Under the pieces are notes generated by a model. It was not told the origin of the DNA. It made no database searches and worked only from the letters and a program-made list of their open reading frames with translations. Of a DNA stretch of 64,000 nt, positions 23,155 through 35,700 are shown in pieces (position 1 is the first letter of the stretch; each line of letters begins with the position of its first letter). The stretch is taken from NCBI GenBank assembly GCA_003993805.1, contig RSEF01000004.1:72441109-72505108 (forward strand), written 5' to 3'. This stretch comes from Himantopus leucocephalus (lineage: Eukaryota > Chordata > Aves > Charadriiformes > Recurvirostridae). A program made the position numbers and the translations under genes.

Positions 23155-26100
23155 GACCTTAGGAGCCCAGTTTTGTTCTGCAGCTTGTTTAGAAGGTGCC
23201 TTCCACAAAATCTATTTCAAGTTCCATTTTATCTGGGAACTGATCCATTATTTGCATAGGCCACCTGTTAAGTTGCAGCCTTTTTTTGCCTCTTGGGCAG
23301 CTGGTAAGCAGTTTAAGGCAGTGTCTTTACTTCACAGGAGGAGCAGGATAAAGTCTTGTACTGCAGCTCAACTGATGTGCAATGGTTTGGTATGCTATGG
23401 GACCTCCATATTATCAGTAATGTGCCCATTTCTTCAGAGTGCAGAGTCACAGCGACAGACCCTGCAGAAGAAATCTCAGTGGGTACGTGCTGGCTAGTTA
23501 CAGTAGTGAGTCAGTGTTTTATTCCCTGTGTAACTAACTGCCTCATCCATTACACATACTTTGGTAGGCTGCTTTGCTCTGTGTCATTATCTTTTTAAAC
23601 AAACTTGGTCTTTTTGAGATTTCCTGCTGTGAACTGCAAGAAATCACCCACAGTATACACTGCCAAAGTCTCAATTTAATAGCTTGAACAGTATGACTGT
23701 TTCTTAGATCTTATAATTGTCCCTTTCAGGTCTTCAAATAAAACATTAATTCCCCAATAGTGAACAGCAACTGGAAAATGATCAGTAAAACTGTTGGCAA
23801 GGCATCGCTTTGAACCGAATGAGCTTGGTGCCAGTTCCTCGTTTTTGTACCAAAGACAATGAAGGCCAGCACGCTGTATATTTCTGTCATCTGGAGATGT
23901 CCAGCTGTAGCTGGAGACACAAATCCAAAATGGTTATAGCTGTTTCTCACTAATTAACTATCCATCTTATGATTTACTGTCTACAGCTCTGTATGAGCTC
24001 ACATATAAAGAATAGTTGGATATAGTGTGTGGTACACATGAATAAAATGCATGTTCTGTGTCTTGTATGGCTGCTGGCAGACACTGATAGTAATTCAGTT
24101 CTCATTACTGAAGAGATTCATAAAGAATTGATTGTTTTAAAGCATCCCACTGTTTTCGTAGGTATCTTGAAATTTGAATAGTTCCTTCAGGGCTTTTGAT
24201 GCTATAAAAATCTCCAGTAAGCTTAATTTAAGATTGAAGATATACAGTAGTATTTTTAAGGGAGGAAAAGGATGAGAATCAAAGCACGTGGGAGCCTAAC
24301 TCAGAGAGTAGACTCTATAGCCTGGAATTAAGTGCTTGAATTCCCTATTGTCCATTGGGAGGATGAGAGGATAGGAGGAAAATGTGCGGGGAGAACAAGG
24401 TGACTCAGGAAGGTGATCCAAAAGTCTCACATACTAAGTGGAAGCAGTGTTGCCATATAGACCTAGCCAGTGGGGAACGCCAAACAGAGGTCTACGCCTA
24501 CCTCTTTCAAGGGCATATGCACCAGAGCCCAGGCTCGTGTTATTTTGTGGGGAAAAAAAACTGTTATAAAGAATTTTAATACTACTCATTGTCAGCTGAG
24601 ATGATACAACTGGGAAGGTCTTTTGTGTAGAAGAGGTTCCTTGTTTGGTACACCTGTCAAGAGAAGGGGAGTTGTTATCACTTGGAAACTGTGAAAATAG
24701 AAGAAAAAATGCTATTGCTGGAAAGATGGGTTGAAGAAGCAAACAAGCATTTGGGGATCTCAGTGAAAGAAGTAAATGGTCTTATGGGTAGCGATAGACA
24801 TAGCTATTATTTGTAGTTCCAGAAAAAGAATGAAATAGGGATGAGTAGAGAGAGCATAGAATCCAGTGGGTAACTTCAATATTTTCCTTAATGGTATTTA
24901 TTGGTCTACTGTATTAAACCAAAAGTTTTTTTAAAACTTTTTTTTTAAGAGTTTACCTGTCTTGTAATGTATTACCTGCTATTCTGGTGAGTGATACATA
25001 AATAGCTAATCATTTTTACTTTAATTTTAAATCGTTATTCATAGCTCTTTGGGACCAACGTTTTCCAGGCTTTTTCTATTTTTATGTTGAGTGGAGGAGA
25101 AGAGAGAATCCTAGGGAGGAGGAGAGAGAATGTGAAAAAAATTCCCTCAGCTATTCTTGAGTTATGGAAAAAAAAAATAGTACTTTTCCGAAGGAGGAAA
25201 AAAAGTCATTGTAACTTTTTGAAAACTACAGAAAAAACTACTGAAGTTTGAAACTTGAAACAAAGTAAGCTTCTGAATCATAGAGATTCAAAGCATCCAA
25301 GTAAAGCTACATATGAGTGAAGACAATTTCTGCGCATGATCAGTCACAATTCCTTAGATTTTAGTAAACATATTACTACTGGTCCCTATTTCTGAAAACA
25401 AAGCACATTCATTTTTTCTGTTTAGCCTGACCAGAGGACTCAAGCAAAAAAAAATTGCTGCTGAAATAATTTCAATGTGGGAGATTTTTAGTTGCTTCTG
25501 TAAAATATACTCAGCAAATTCCTTCAAATCCCAATGAATTATGAACATTTGCTGGTGGAAAAACAGAAACCTTAACATGTATAGATACCTAGTTCCCCTG
25601 GGCTCTTCCAGTAGAAGTTAGACACAAAGATTTACTTACAGTAAGTGACAATGGAGCCAAAACAACCCAGGCTGGATAAATGAGGATATGGTAAATCTCA
25701 AATGGTAACTGTTTCATTGAACCCCATTATATTTCAGGAATCTTACAAGTTTTTCTTGCTGGTTCTATTTGCTATAGTTAAACCAATGAAAAATAAAATG
25801 CTAGTTCTATTCTTACCTATAAAGCTTTCCAACCCAAAGTCACTTCAGATTGTAACTGGAAGTTGGGTTCTTATGGCATTGTTAGTTGTTTGTAGCTGAG
25901 ATTAATAAAGATTTCCTCCTGCCCAGTCCTTGAATTTCAGACCAGTGAACTGATTTAGTCTAGATTCAAAGTGCATGAAGGGGTGAGAAGAGGATTTCAG
26001 TAACAGCATTGGGAAGAGGCTCAGGATACCCAAGTGGGCACAGGCTGCGTGTGGTGCCTGGAGCTGGCAGAGCAGTGGGTGTGGCTAGGGAGAGAGCCTG

Positions 26101-27790
26101 GAGTGGTGATGGGTGAACCATGCCTGGCTGAAAGGAACGCAAGCAACCATTTTGGTAAACACAATAACCAAACTGAACACAAAGTTCAGCAGAGGTGGTG
26201 GTGGGTGTTGTGTGGACACGAGTCATCTGTACCAAACAGCTAATGAAGGATCACGTCAATAGGAAAGCTTAGGAAAAAGTGATTTACACATCAGAGTAGA
26301 AAGAAATCTCTGTGCGATTTGCCTTGAGTTCAGAGGGTTTGTAGAGAACAACAGGAGATGATTTCTTGCTAATGTGCTTCAGGTGTGACCATCTTTTTGG
26401 CTTGAGGGCCTGTAGCTGGCAGTAAGGGTGAAAGAGCAGAAAAGGAACTGAAAGGATAAGCAGAAAACACACTTTTTTCCATATGGAGTCCAGCTGGAGG
26501 AAGCCATGGTTTTGGCCTTCTCTTTGGATTTTGGCTAAGGAAAGGCTGTTGTATTTGTGTCCCATCGTTGAAAGGACAAATATTCTTTCCTCCTCTGTTT
26601 TTACTTTATTGTCTTGAAACAATGTGAGAGAAGTGCTTAAATATCGCTGTTAGGAGTAGACAACATGAAGAGCTATTAAAATTATGACTTATTGTCAGGA
26701 TATTTAAAAACAGTTGGGAGATTTTATGTTTTGAGAGATTGCTTTTAATTATTTGTAATCAAGACTAGCTGAACTGTGGTTATTAGGATTCTTGAACTCT
26801 TTTACATGGGTAGCTAGTGGCAAAAATTGCTTTTGCTATTTACCAAAAATTTTTTATATTGTGATACAGAGTGGTGCTTCTGTTCTAGCATTCAATATGA
26901 CTCTAATATATTTGGTTAAAAAATTTGAGTTAGAATTTGTAGTTTTTATTATAGGTAACTAAGTTATATGTCCTGTATATATTTGAGATGCTGCCTTTAT
27001 TATTTGGATTAATTAAATATTTCAGGAATAGTCACAGTTTAAAAATAGATTCTCTTACTATTTAGTTTGAATTCCCTGATGCTTATGGGATGCATCTCCT
27101 TAGTGTTACGCAGCTGATTTGATTTGTGAACTATAATTACTTGCAACTGTTCAACACATACAACTAAGCAAAGTCTGTGCTTGTCTGTGATATATAAATG
27201 CACAAAAAAAATAAATACAAGTGCCTAAAATTTTGGATGCAACTGTATATTTAAAACTCAGTATCAGAAGAATGACAAAGAGCTCATGGACCTATATTTA
27301 GCAGTGGTAGTTAAATTACATAATCCTATATAGAGAAAACAATACCTCTTTCAATTTTAAATGTTAATGAATATAAAATATATTAAAAATGTATTGGTTC
27401 CCTTGAAGCTTCAGAATTATGTGTCCAAAGATGGTGGTACTATGAAAACAAGAGATGATGCAATTTAAAAAGAGAAAAAAATGTAGTATTGCCAATCTTG
27501 TTAATACTATGACAGAATGAATGCATGTTGGAACTCCCCAAAATTATACTCTATAGTTACAAACATATAGGAGTTCAGAGACCTACTGCAAATAAGATTA
27601 AAACACTTAGTTCATAGAAGCCTTTATTTGTTTCTCTATTTATATGTTTCTCTATTTATCCTACAGTAGTCATAGCTTTTGTTTCGATGTGCTACTGTCA
27701 TTTTGTTGCTACATGAAATTCTTAACTTTAGTTCTCTTTAATTTTAAATCTGAAATAAATACTACGTTTCAAATCTGTGCCATTATATTT

Positions 27791-27850
27791 AGAATCATAG
27801 AAAGGTTTGGATTGGAAAGAACCTTAAAAAGGTCATCTAGTCCAACCTTA
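27791..27850 (-). mobile_element. CR1 3' terminal stub, minus strand
   Basis: About 60 bp reading AGAATCATAGAAAGG, TTGGAAAGAACCTT and GGTCATCTAGTCCAACCTTA, the reverse complement of the last bases of CR1. It ends 83 bp before the CORIN stalk exon. Confidence 0.85.
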
Positions 27851-27933
27851 GTTTATTAACCTTTCAAAACAAATTGGTGACACTTGGCCTTCCAGGTGAT
27901 GGTAATTTTGGTCCTTTTTTTCCTTTCTTCCAG

Positions 27934-28386
27934 GAGTATTAGAAAAAACATGTTTTTATTCAAATGGAAGTGAGGTCGTCACAGTTAATGGAGACATTGA
28001 AACAGCTGATGTTCTTTTGCCAAACATGGTTGAAAACAGTTCCAAGACTGATCCCACAATGGATCTCAGCACACGGCCCTCTTCCTGGACCACCACATCT
28101 TTATCCCACATTGACCAAATGAACAAGAACTCAAATATATTTAGAGAGACTTTCCAGGAGAATTCATTTGCTCTTGCAACTCAAGCCACAGTGCTCAGTC
28201 CTCATCCTACATATGATGCTGCTTTGGCAGAGGGCTCTGAAGACAGCACCCAGCTGTTTGCCACGGCAGAGGAGGTGACTTTGTGGTCTACAGATGCATC
28301 CTTTAACAACACAGAGAGGATGACCACTCTGCCAGTATTAAGTTCTGCCCGTCCATCTGTGTCACAAAAAATGGATCAGAAAAAAA
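27934..28386 (+). CDS. CORIN: CORIN exon encoding a long Ser/Thr-rich extracellular stalk
   Basis: 453 nt (2 + 150 codons + 1), from a CAG acceptor at 27931-27933 to a perfect GTAAGT donor at 28387. It starts VLEKTCFYSNGSE, aligning with TLQKVYFKSNGSE of human corin just after the membrane helix. It ends MDQKK plus one base, which joins the next exon as Ser-Ala-Cys, as in human. Between these the sequence is low in structure and rich in Ser and Thr (about 40 of 150), with clusters such as PSSWTTTSLS, so O-glycosylation is likely. N-glycosylation sequons are at residues 10 (NGS), 34 (NSS) and 124 (NNT) of the exon. Human corin, from memory, has about 67 residues here, so the bird stalk is more than twice as long. 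The frame is fully open with no sign of decay. Confidence 0.95.
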
Positions 28387-31300
28387 GTAAGTTTATATTT
28401 TATTTGGCTCCATAATTCTGACTCAAAAGGTACAGAACATGCTGTTGGCATTCTTCCCAATGTGTTCCCATGAGTTCTGAGGAATGCGCTCCTTTTGATA
28501 ATTTACTTTGTCGTGCACATTCCATGTTGCAAGCAACTGGTTTCTTATCAGAACATTTGATTGACCCCTTTGAGAAAGATGCAGTAAATTAAAATTTAAA
28601 ATGATGTATGTGGCAAATACCTTCCTGATCTTGGGTACGTAATTACAGTTACAACTTTTTCAATGTTAACAGATAAATTTTTCTCTAATTTGAAGCAGTT
28701 TCTCTATGTGTCAATAAGTTCCAGTGTCATTTCTGATGACTATAATCAAAATGTCTACAGGCAAAACTTATTCCAGGTCATAGAGACATCTGAAATAGAT
28801 AAAAGGAGATAGTGACCTAAAAGTGGCACACTCTATTAAATGTGTTTTTTAAATTTCTAAAAAATGAAAACGAAGAGATGGTATCTGACGGTGGTGATGA
28901 TCACTTCTGAAAGGCCACTGAATTATATGTTATTTTGAGGAGCAGGTCTGCGTGTCTCTTGCGGATTCTGTACTTGGTTAAGTTGTAAGGCCTGATATTA
29001 GTTATCTGAAATTTTTTGCTCTGCTGGTTTTTTTTTAAGCATTCTCACTTCAGGAGTTTGTCCCCATCCCCCCCATCATCAAACAGGCAGATAAAAGTTG
29101 GGAAACAGCTCTGTTCATGTCTTTTTCTTATTTTTTTCTGGAGTAAAGAAAAACTGGGGAAAACCTTTGAACAAGACCTTTATTTTTTTAAAACCTGGTA
29201 CACAGAAGAGATTCCTTTTGAGGGCATTTCAGTGTTAGCTTATTTTCTCAGTCATAAATTAGCTTTCAAAAATAACTTACTTGGGTATCTATGATTTGTC
29301 AATATTTTCTTCTGTCCCCTAGACTGTAGTGACTCCACAGGCTATTTGAATGGTGCAGGCTTTCCAGAAGTTCTGTTTGCTAAATTAATTTTCTTAAACA
29401 GATTTATATCTTATTTTCTGTCCCTGCACCCCAAATTCAGAACAAATGTATATAAAAGCACGCTTGTATCCTATTAGAGATTCATTTATTTACCTCTTTT
29501 GGTAACTTGGTTAATTATCACCGCACCAAGGAACAGCGTAAAAACATAGTGCGCTACACTGCAGATACTTCAAACCTACAGGATTTTCAATAACTACTGT
29601 AGCAAAGGATACCTCAAAGTTAGTGGCCTGATGATTAATGTTGAGCAAAACTGTAGGACAATATACAACCTGTTTTTCTTAACTAGGTCTTCTTTGATGT
29701 GTTGTGGGGTATAACTGTTCCTATTTTAGAGATGGTGTCTTTGCATTACAGTCTTAGTAACTAGGTAGATACAGTATAGATATACTGTGTAAGATTCTGT
29801 GTTTGTATTTGTATTCATCTGCCTAATCATCATATTTGAGATATGTGGAATTCCAGGAAATATAGATGAAACCAGTGTAAAACTTTTTTTCCCTTTCCTT
29901 ATCATGTTGGAATGAATTCTTTTGGGGTGGATACAATATGTGTGTGTATGGGAGGTGATATCTTTCCCTCCCAGGATGTTGACACAGGGACAGTACTACA
30001 GTGGCTCAGGACAACCTTAGGTCTGGATTTCTAAACTTTCAAATGTTTGGGTGTGGATGTTATATAGAAAGGCACTTGTAGTCTATGAAGAAATTTCTAA
30101 GTATGTGCTCTATTTGGTAAGTGCAGTTTATTCCAACAGCATATATATGCAGTAGGCATGACTACTTGGGATTCTACTGTGACGTGGTTTCTTCTGTGTA
30201 AAAAGAAGAGGACAAAAGAGTTTCAAAGACAAATTTGAAATACCATAGATTTCTTTAAAAAACAAAACAACAAAAGAAACCCCATCCCAAACTGAGATAT
30301 TTCAAGTTAGGTTTTTCTCCCCTTATCAGATACATCAGGAGCTGGTATGTTACTAATCAATAACCTCTCAGTCTTGAATTACATTTTCAGGTGTCTTGCT
30401 TGTCTATATTCATGTGGATGTTGCCTTAATTTTGTGTGTAGATACATAGAAAGTGTATATATATTTTCGGGATCAAGAAGAATTTAGTCTCAGAATAACT
30501 ATTTGTTCCCATGGCTGTCCAAGGAATGGAGGACTAGAAAGCAGGGGATTTTGATGAGTTCACAGGGCTTCTCACTACCTCGCTTGTCCTCGCCTTTGCA
30601 AATTAACTCCTTATACTTGTCCTTGGTCTCTTTGGTCTCTCCTTTCCTACTAAGCTTTGCTTCTTTGAGAGAACTCTAAGGTAACAGAGAACATGGTCTG
30701 ATGTCCACAGGAAGTTCTTATGTATTCTGATGTGGAGGGAGACGGGGAGTAACTGGGAGATGAGATATAAATAAATTTCAGAATCGTGTGACTGGAATAG
30801 ACTTTTGAAGTAAAAAGGGTTTTTTTTGGGACAAGTAAAAGCTAACAACCACATGGGAATGGTGGTAGTAGATCAAACTAAGTCTCTCTTGCTTAATGTC
30901 TGGATCCAACTGTGACCATTAGCACATGCCTAAAGAAGAATAAACTAGGGCTAGCATACATAGACACTTCAACATTATATGGTAGCAGATTCCAGTGATC
31001 TGCAGTCAGTCCTGATGAGTGTTCTCCCGTGAATTTATGTAATGACATTTGAACCTGTATAAAATGGAGGTTTGAGCTTTTTAGGCATATCTTACAAGGA
31101 AATTAATCTCCAAATGAAGTGTGAGGTTGATGTTCCATCATCATCAATGCACACTAGCAGGTCATCCATCAGTACAAGTTTTGTCTGGTTCAATGCGGGC
31201 AAGTGAATGCATTTCTGTTGATTTAGTAAGCATGCATACCTTGTACTTTAAGGTGGTTTTATGCAGGGTGTTAAAAGACAAATGATATGTCATACGATGT

Positions 31301-31689
31301 AGAGACTGCCACTGCAAAACCGACCAGACAAAATTCTCTGAATGCATTTGAACTGGCATTCATGTGGCTGTAATATTTTTGGTCTGGTGTTAGTATCCCT
31401 AGCATTAGATTTGCTTTACTGGTGAACCACAGCTTCCATAAAAGACATTAGAACACCTTAATAAGAGAAATGATAAACATTGTGACCATATGGTATTCAC
31501 TCAAGACTTTAAAATAACACAAGTAAAATATTGCTGAGTTACTAACTGGAGAGGAATGAAATTTGGCACATATGACATCAATTATTGAAAAAGTCCTTGA
31601 AGCAGAAGGAAGTTCTTTGGCAGAAATTCTAGTAAAGAATAGATTAGTGGGTAAATGGAAATGCATGATACAATAAGGAAGAGATGAAG

Positions 31690-32705
31690 TTTATTTTCAT
31701 TTTACAAGGAGAAGAAATGCCTCACAAATCTACTAGAAAGTTCTTTGAAGGACTCAGTGAAAATGCTTGTTAATACAACATACTTGGCTTTTCAAAATGC
31801 TGTCAACAAGAGTCCTCACTGAGAAGTCTTAAAGAGACTTTTCTCACAGACTAATTGCTCATTAAAAGACAGAAGGAGAAATAACAATGAATGGTTAGGC
31901 TCCACAGTGAAGAACATTACTGATGGAGTCTTACAGGGTTTTCTGATCTGGGAAAGCAGCGAATAGCCAAGTACAGCATTTCTGCTAGGACAGAACTATC
32001 TGTCTAAAGTGAATAGCTAGGGATCACATAAAGATCTCGTAGTGGAGAGAGTGACTGGTAAAATGTTTAGATGACTCTGTGCCCATAGGTGCAAAAGAAT
32101 GCTGGAGAGTGGGGAACAACCCTAACTCTATGTAATACAACGTTGGATTCTCAGCTAGCTTTGCCACCAAAAAAAAAGACCTGACAGTTTGCTGCAGACA
32201 GTGTTCTGGCTCTGTGATTGTCAAGAAGGCAAAAAGAATGTTAGGAATCCTCGTGAGGTCTGCAAAGAACAAAACAGAAAATCTCATTACATCACTGTAT
32301 AAATTCAGAAAGATAATAGTAGAATTGGAAAAGGCAAATAGCAGGCAACCAGACCAGTAGAAACATGGAATGGCTTAGATGTGAGGAGGTGCTAAATAGG
32401 AGAAAGAAACTATTTTCCTTATGGAAAACAGCTGGCTGAGGATTAAGTGGTTGTGGTAGGTATCCATATCATTTTGAGTGTCCTGGAGAAATGGAACAGG
32501 GAACAGTTACTCGATGTTTTTCATTATATCAGTAAGTGCCTTTTTTTTTATCAGTAAGTTAAAACAAAAAAAGGAGACATAGCTACATATTCACAGAATA
32601 CGTACATTATGGAACTCATTGCTACAGGATGATGAGAAAATAAGAAAGTATGAAAACGCTTGGAGAACTTGATGAGAGGTTGGTCTGTTGGGGGCTTTTA
32701 ATCAC
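31690..32705 (+). mobile_element. Ancient CR1/L3-like LINE relic
   Basis: Scattered but ordered similarity to the 3' half of old amniote CR1/L3 elements on the + strand. A piece resembling the reverse transcriptase segment is at about 31.78-31.84 kb (TTCAAAATGCTGTCAACAAG). Then come GGCAAAAAGAATGTTAGGAAT near 32228, GTAGAATTGGAAAAGGCAAA near 32320, GGAATGGCTTAGATGTGAGG near 32370, and TATGGAACTCATTGCTACAGGATG near 32610. Open frames are gone. It is clearly older than the other CR1 copies here. The ends are approximate. Confidence 0.65.
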
Positions 32706-35700
32706 AATAGGGCAGTTGCAAACCTGACTTGCGAAGGCTCAAGATTTTAGGTTGCCAGAAGTTGTTGTTATACTCCTAGGTGGTTGTTCCTTATATTTGC
32801 CCTAAATTCTCAGAATTTTTCTTGAACATATAATGCTGGCCCCTGCCAAAGGCCACCTTCTGAGTTAAATGTATCCTGTGTTACTTCTCTGTTGGAAATC
32901 AAGTGAAGGAACACATTTTTGCTGTTGAGGGATTTCAGTTTGTGTGAGTTCCTGTTTAAAAGTTTTCTGAAGGCATGGGCCATGGTCCTAAGTCACTAGG
33001 ATGGTTCATTGGAGAGTTTTCTGATAGCAAAAACATCAGGAAGGGAGTCTTAGGTGAACCAATGGGTTCAGTAGTGTATATTCATGGAATTTAGAAGTAT
33101 ATGCAGTAATATTCTGTTCATCTGTCAATCAATGCTTAACAGAAAAAGAACCATATACTAAATAGTAATTACCTTAAAGAATAAAGGATGATTTTACAAG
33201 ATAAATATCGGAACAATTTTATTGGTATTTTTTTCTTTTTGAAACAAAAGTAGGCTGCGGTTAGGCAGTAAAGTGGGAGACTGACCAGGAGACGTCTCAA
33301 GCGTATGAGATTGAGCGGGATGTTTTCATTTCAAATGAAGCAGACTCCCTGTTTCGTAATACTGCTGATTTGGGGAGACAGGAAGAAGGAGAGTGAGCGA
33401 GGGTTGACATTCTTCCTAGAAAAACATCCTGTAAACTAATGGGATATGCACTGGGACAAGAGGTATTAGTATCTGATTTTGTTTCTTCCACTCACTGATG
33501 TTTATGAATACGTATATTTAATATCCCTTTTTTTCTGTGCCAAGTCTCTCGTACTTCTCTCGTAGTAGACAGTCTAGTAACCCTTTACAGGCACAGGCCT
33601 AATCTGATCTGAGAGGACGGGAAGTGGGTGCTGCGGAGGAGGAGAGGAAGGCACTCCTATGCGGTAGCAGGAGATGGCACTAGTGGTGGAAGAGGTGGTC
33701 TGCAGAGGCTTTAATCTGAGAAGCAGCCTGACTGTACAGCTCCAGGCTATACTGGGGTATCCAGGGAGAGCACTGGGCCTGTAGACCTTTCATTAGGAAA
33801 AGAACTGAGTAAAGAGCAACGTGGATAGAAATAAGGGACATGGGTTTTCCAGCTCTGAGTTATTCTGAATGTACTTGACAGAGTGCTAGGAAAAGGCATG
33901 CATCCCAAATGAATGTGGATGCGGTTCCTGTTCAGCTCCTCCCTGCACTTGCACAAGTGCGCAGGAGGGCAAAAAAACCCCCAAGCCCTAAATGGTTGCT
34001 TGGAAGAATGAAGTAGAAAAGTCTCTTCGCCCAAACAAGTCACTGTATCGGAGGACTTCTTAAATGTTTCAAAAAACATAGCGTTTATGTTTGCTTGTTT
34101 GCATCTTTTACTCTTTTCCTAAATAACAAATATTCTTACTATGCAGACCCTTAGGTATTTTCACATTTCGTGCACATCTTTGACACTGAGCCATTTAATT
34201 TCTTTGCAATCCCCTGCTCAGCCTAGAGATTATCCTAATCGTCTCTATTGTCATTTAACTACGTTTAATTTATACATGGAATAAATCTCTTTGTCTCTAC
34301 CCAGCATTTGTTACTTTGTATTTGGTGTTTTGCCACTACTAGAATTTACAGAGCACTTGTCTAGCCCAGCTTTCTGTTTGGTAGAAAAGAGCAATGTGAG
34401 ACCCACTGTGGGGATAGCTGGATGGGATATGTCACGTGCGGCACAGAAACAAGAAATTTCCTGCCTCTCTCTCTCCCTGCCTTGTGCTGCTCGTACTAAA
34501 GACATTTTTCTTCTACTGAAGCTAAGGTATCCAGTAACTGCATCCCAAGTGAGACCATAGGCTTGCATCTCCCTGATCCCCAGCGTCTCAAGCAATGATC
34601 TAATAAATCACTTTGTCTTCTAGCTCAATTTATGTGTAATTACTCATACAAGTTGGAATAGACCCAATTATATAAGGAGTAATAGCAGCAATAGACCCTT
34701 GGTAGATCTTTAGGGGTATTCTTGTCCTCAAAAAAAAAAAAAAATCAAAACATTGTTAAAACATGATTGTCTCCTGAAGGGAAAATGGTTTTGGTTTTTC
34801 GGATTGGCAAAGAACATCATAAACCGTCATCTTCTAAATCCCAGGCCAGGAGTTTAGCCACTCATCTGTGTGTTTTTCATGTGAATACAAGCATGAGTAG
34901 ACTAATATGGTAACTATTAATTTTGTTGGTGCTTGAGTTCATACTTAAGAGTGTTTTCCAGCAGTAGCTTCTGTTTCTTTGTCTCACCTATACCTACATT
35001 TTCCTCTCAAAATTAAAGAAACAGGTGAAAAAAGCTTCCCTAAAATTTTGGCAATGCAGTACTCTTTAAAAAATACATTTTTTTCATGAGTCAAAATAGT
35101 CACTAGAGCCATTCAGGTTTTCCTGTCTAGCAGAAATTTAAAATTAAATTTGCAGTTGAAATGGCAAAATTAGCAACTTAGAAGAGAAACACATGGTGGA
35201 TTTTTACTAAATTCGATAGCAAGAACCTGGTTTTCATCAGTTTGCCTATTCCACCATTGCTGTTTCAAATGGGTGCATGGGCATAGCTTGGCAAGGAAAC
35301 CATTAAGTTTCTGACATACAAGATGTATTAGCTGGAATCCAAAAGATTCCTAAGTCATTACTCTCTATATAGAGAGACTTTCCATTACAACTTAGAAGGA
35401 AGGAAAAGCTTACTAGCTTTTGGTGCATTGCTGTTCTCAGTAGCTGTAAGCTTGCCAAAAACTTCAAATACTCGTGTGAGAATTGTATTGAGGTTGCTAA
35501 CACTGGCATACCTTTACCTATAGCTAAGCTTATGATTTCAATTCCCTTTAATAAAATCCATGGCTCCTTATTGCAACTATTTTGTTTGTAGGTTATCACC
35601 CATCCAAATGTAGTCTGATGAAACAATGGTCTGTATAACATATCTGACAGACCTCAAGTATCTGTTGACATTAATACTGTAATGAGTGCTATGAATAACT

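Larger units (their letters stand above)
17311..27933 (+). other. CORIN: CORIN intron between anchor and stalk exons
   Basis: A 10,623-bp AT-rich intron. It contains CR1 fragments at 19651-19966 and 27791-27850, a 21-bp tandem repeat at 23113-23154 and a slightly GC-richer patch at about 26.0-26.2 kb. The open frames in it are short and have no family resemblance. Confidence 0.85.

Noticed and set aside
34291..34620. A block with a CT-rich run and AATAAA near its end, considered as a solo LTR
   Set aside because: No matching terminal inverted bases or target duplication was seen and no internal viral sequence is nearby.
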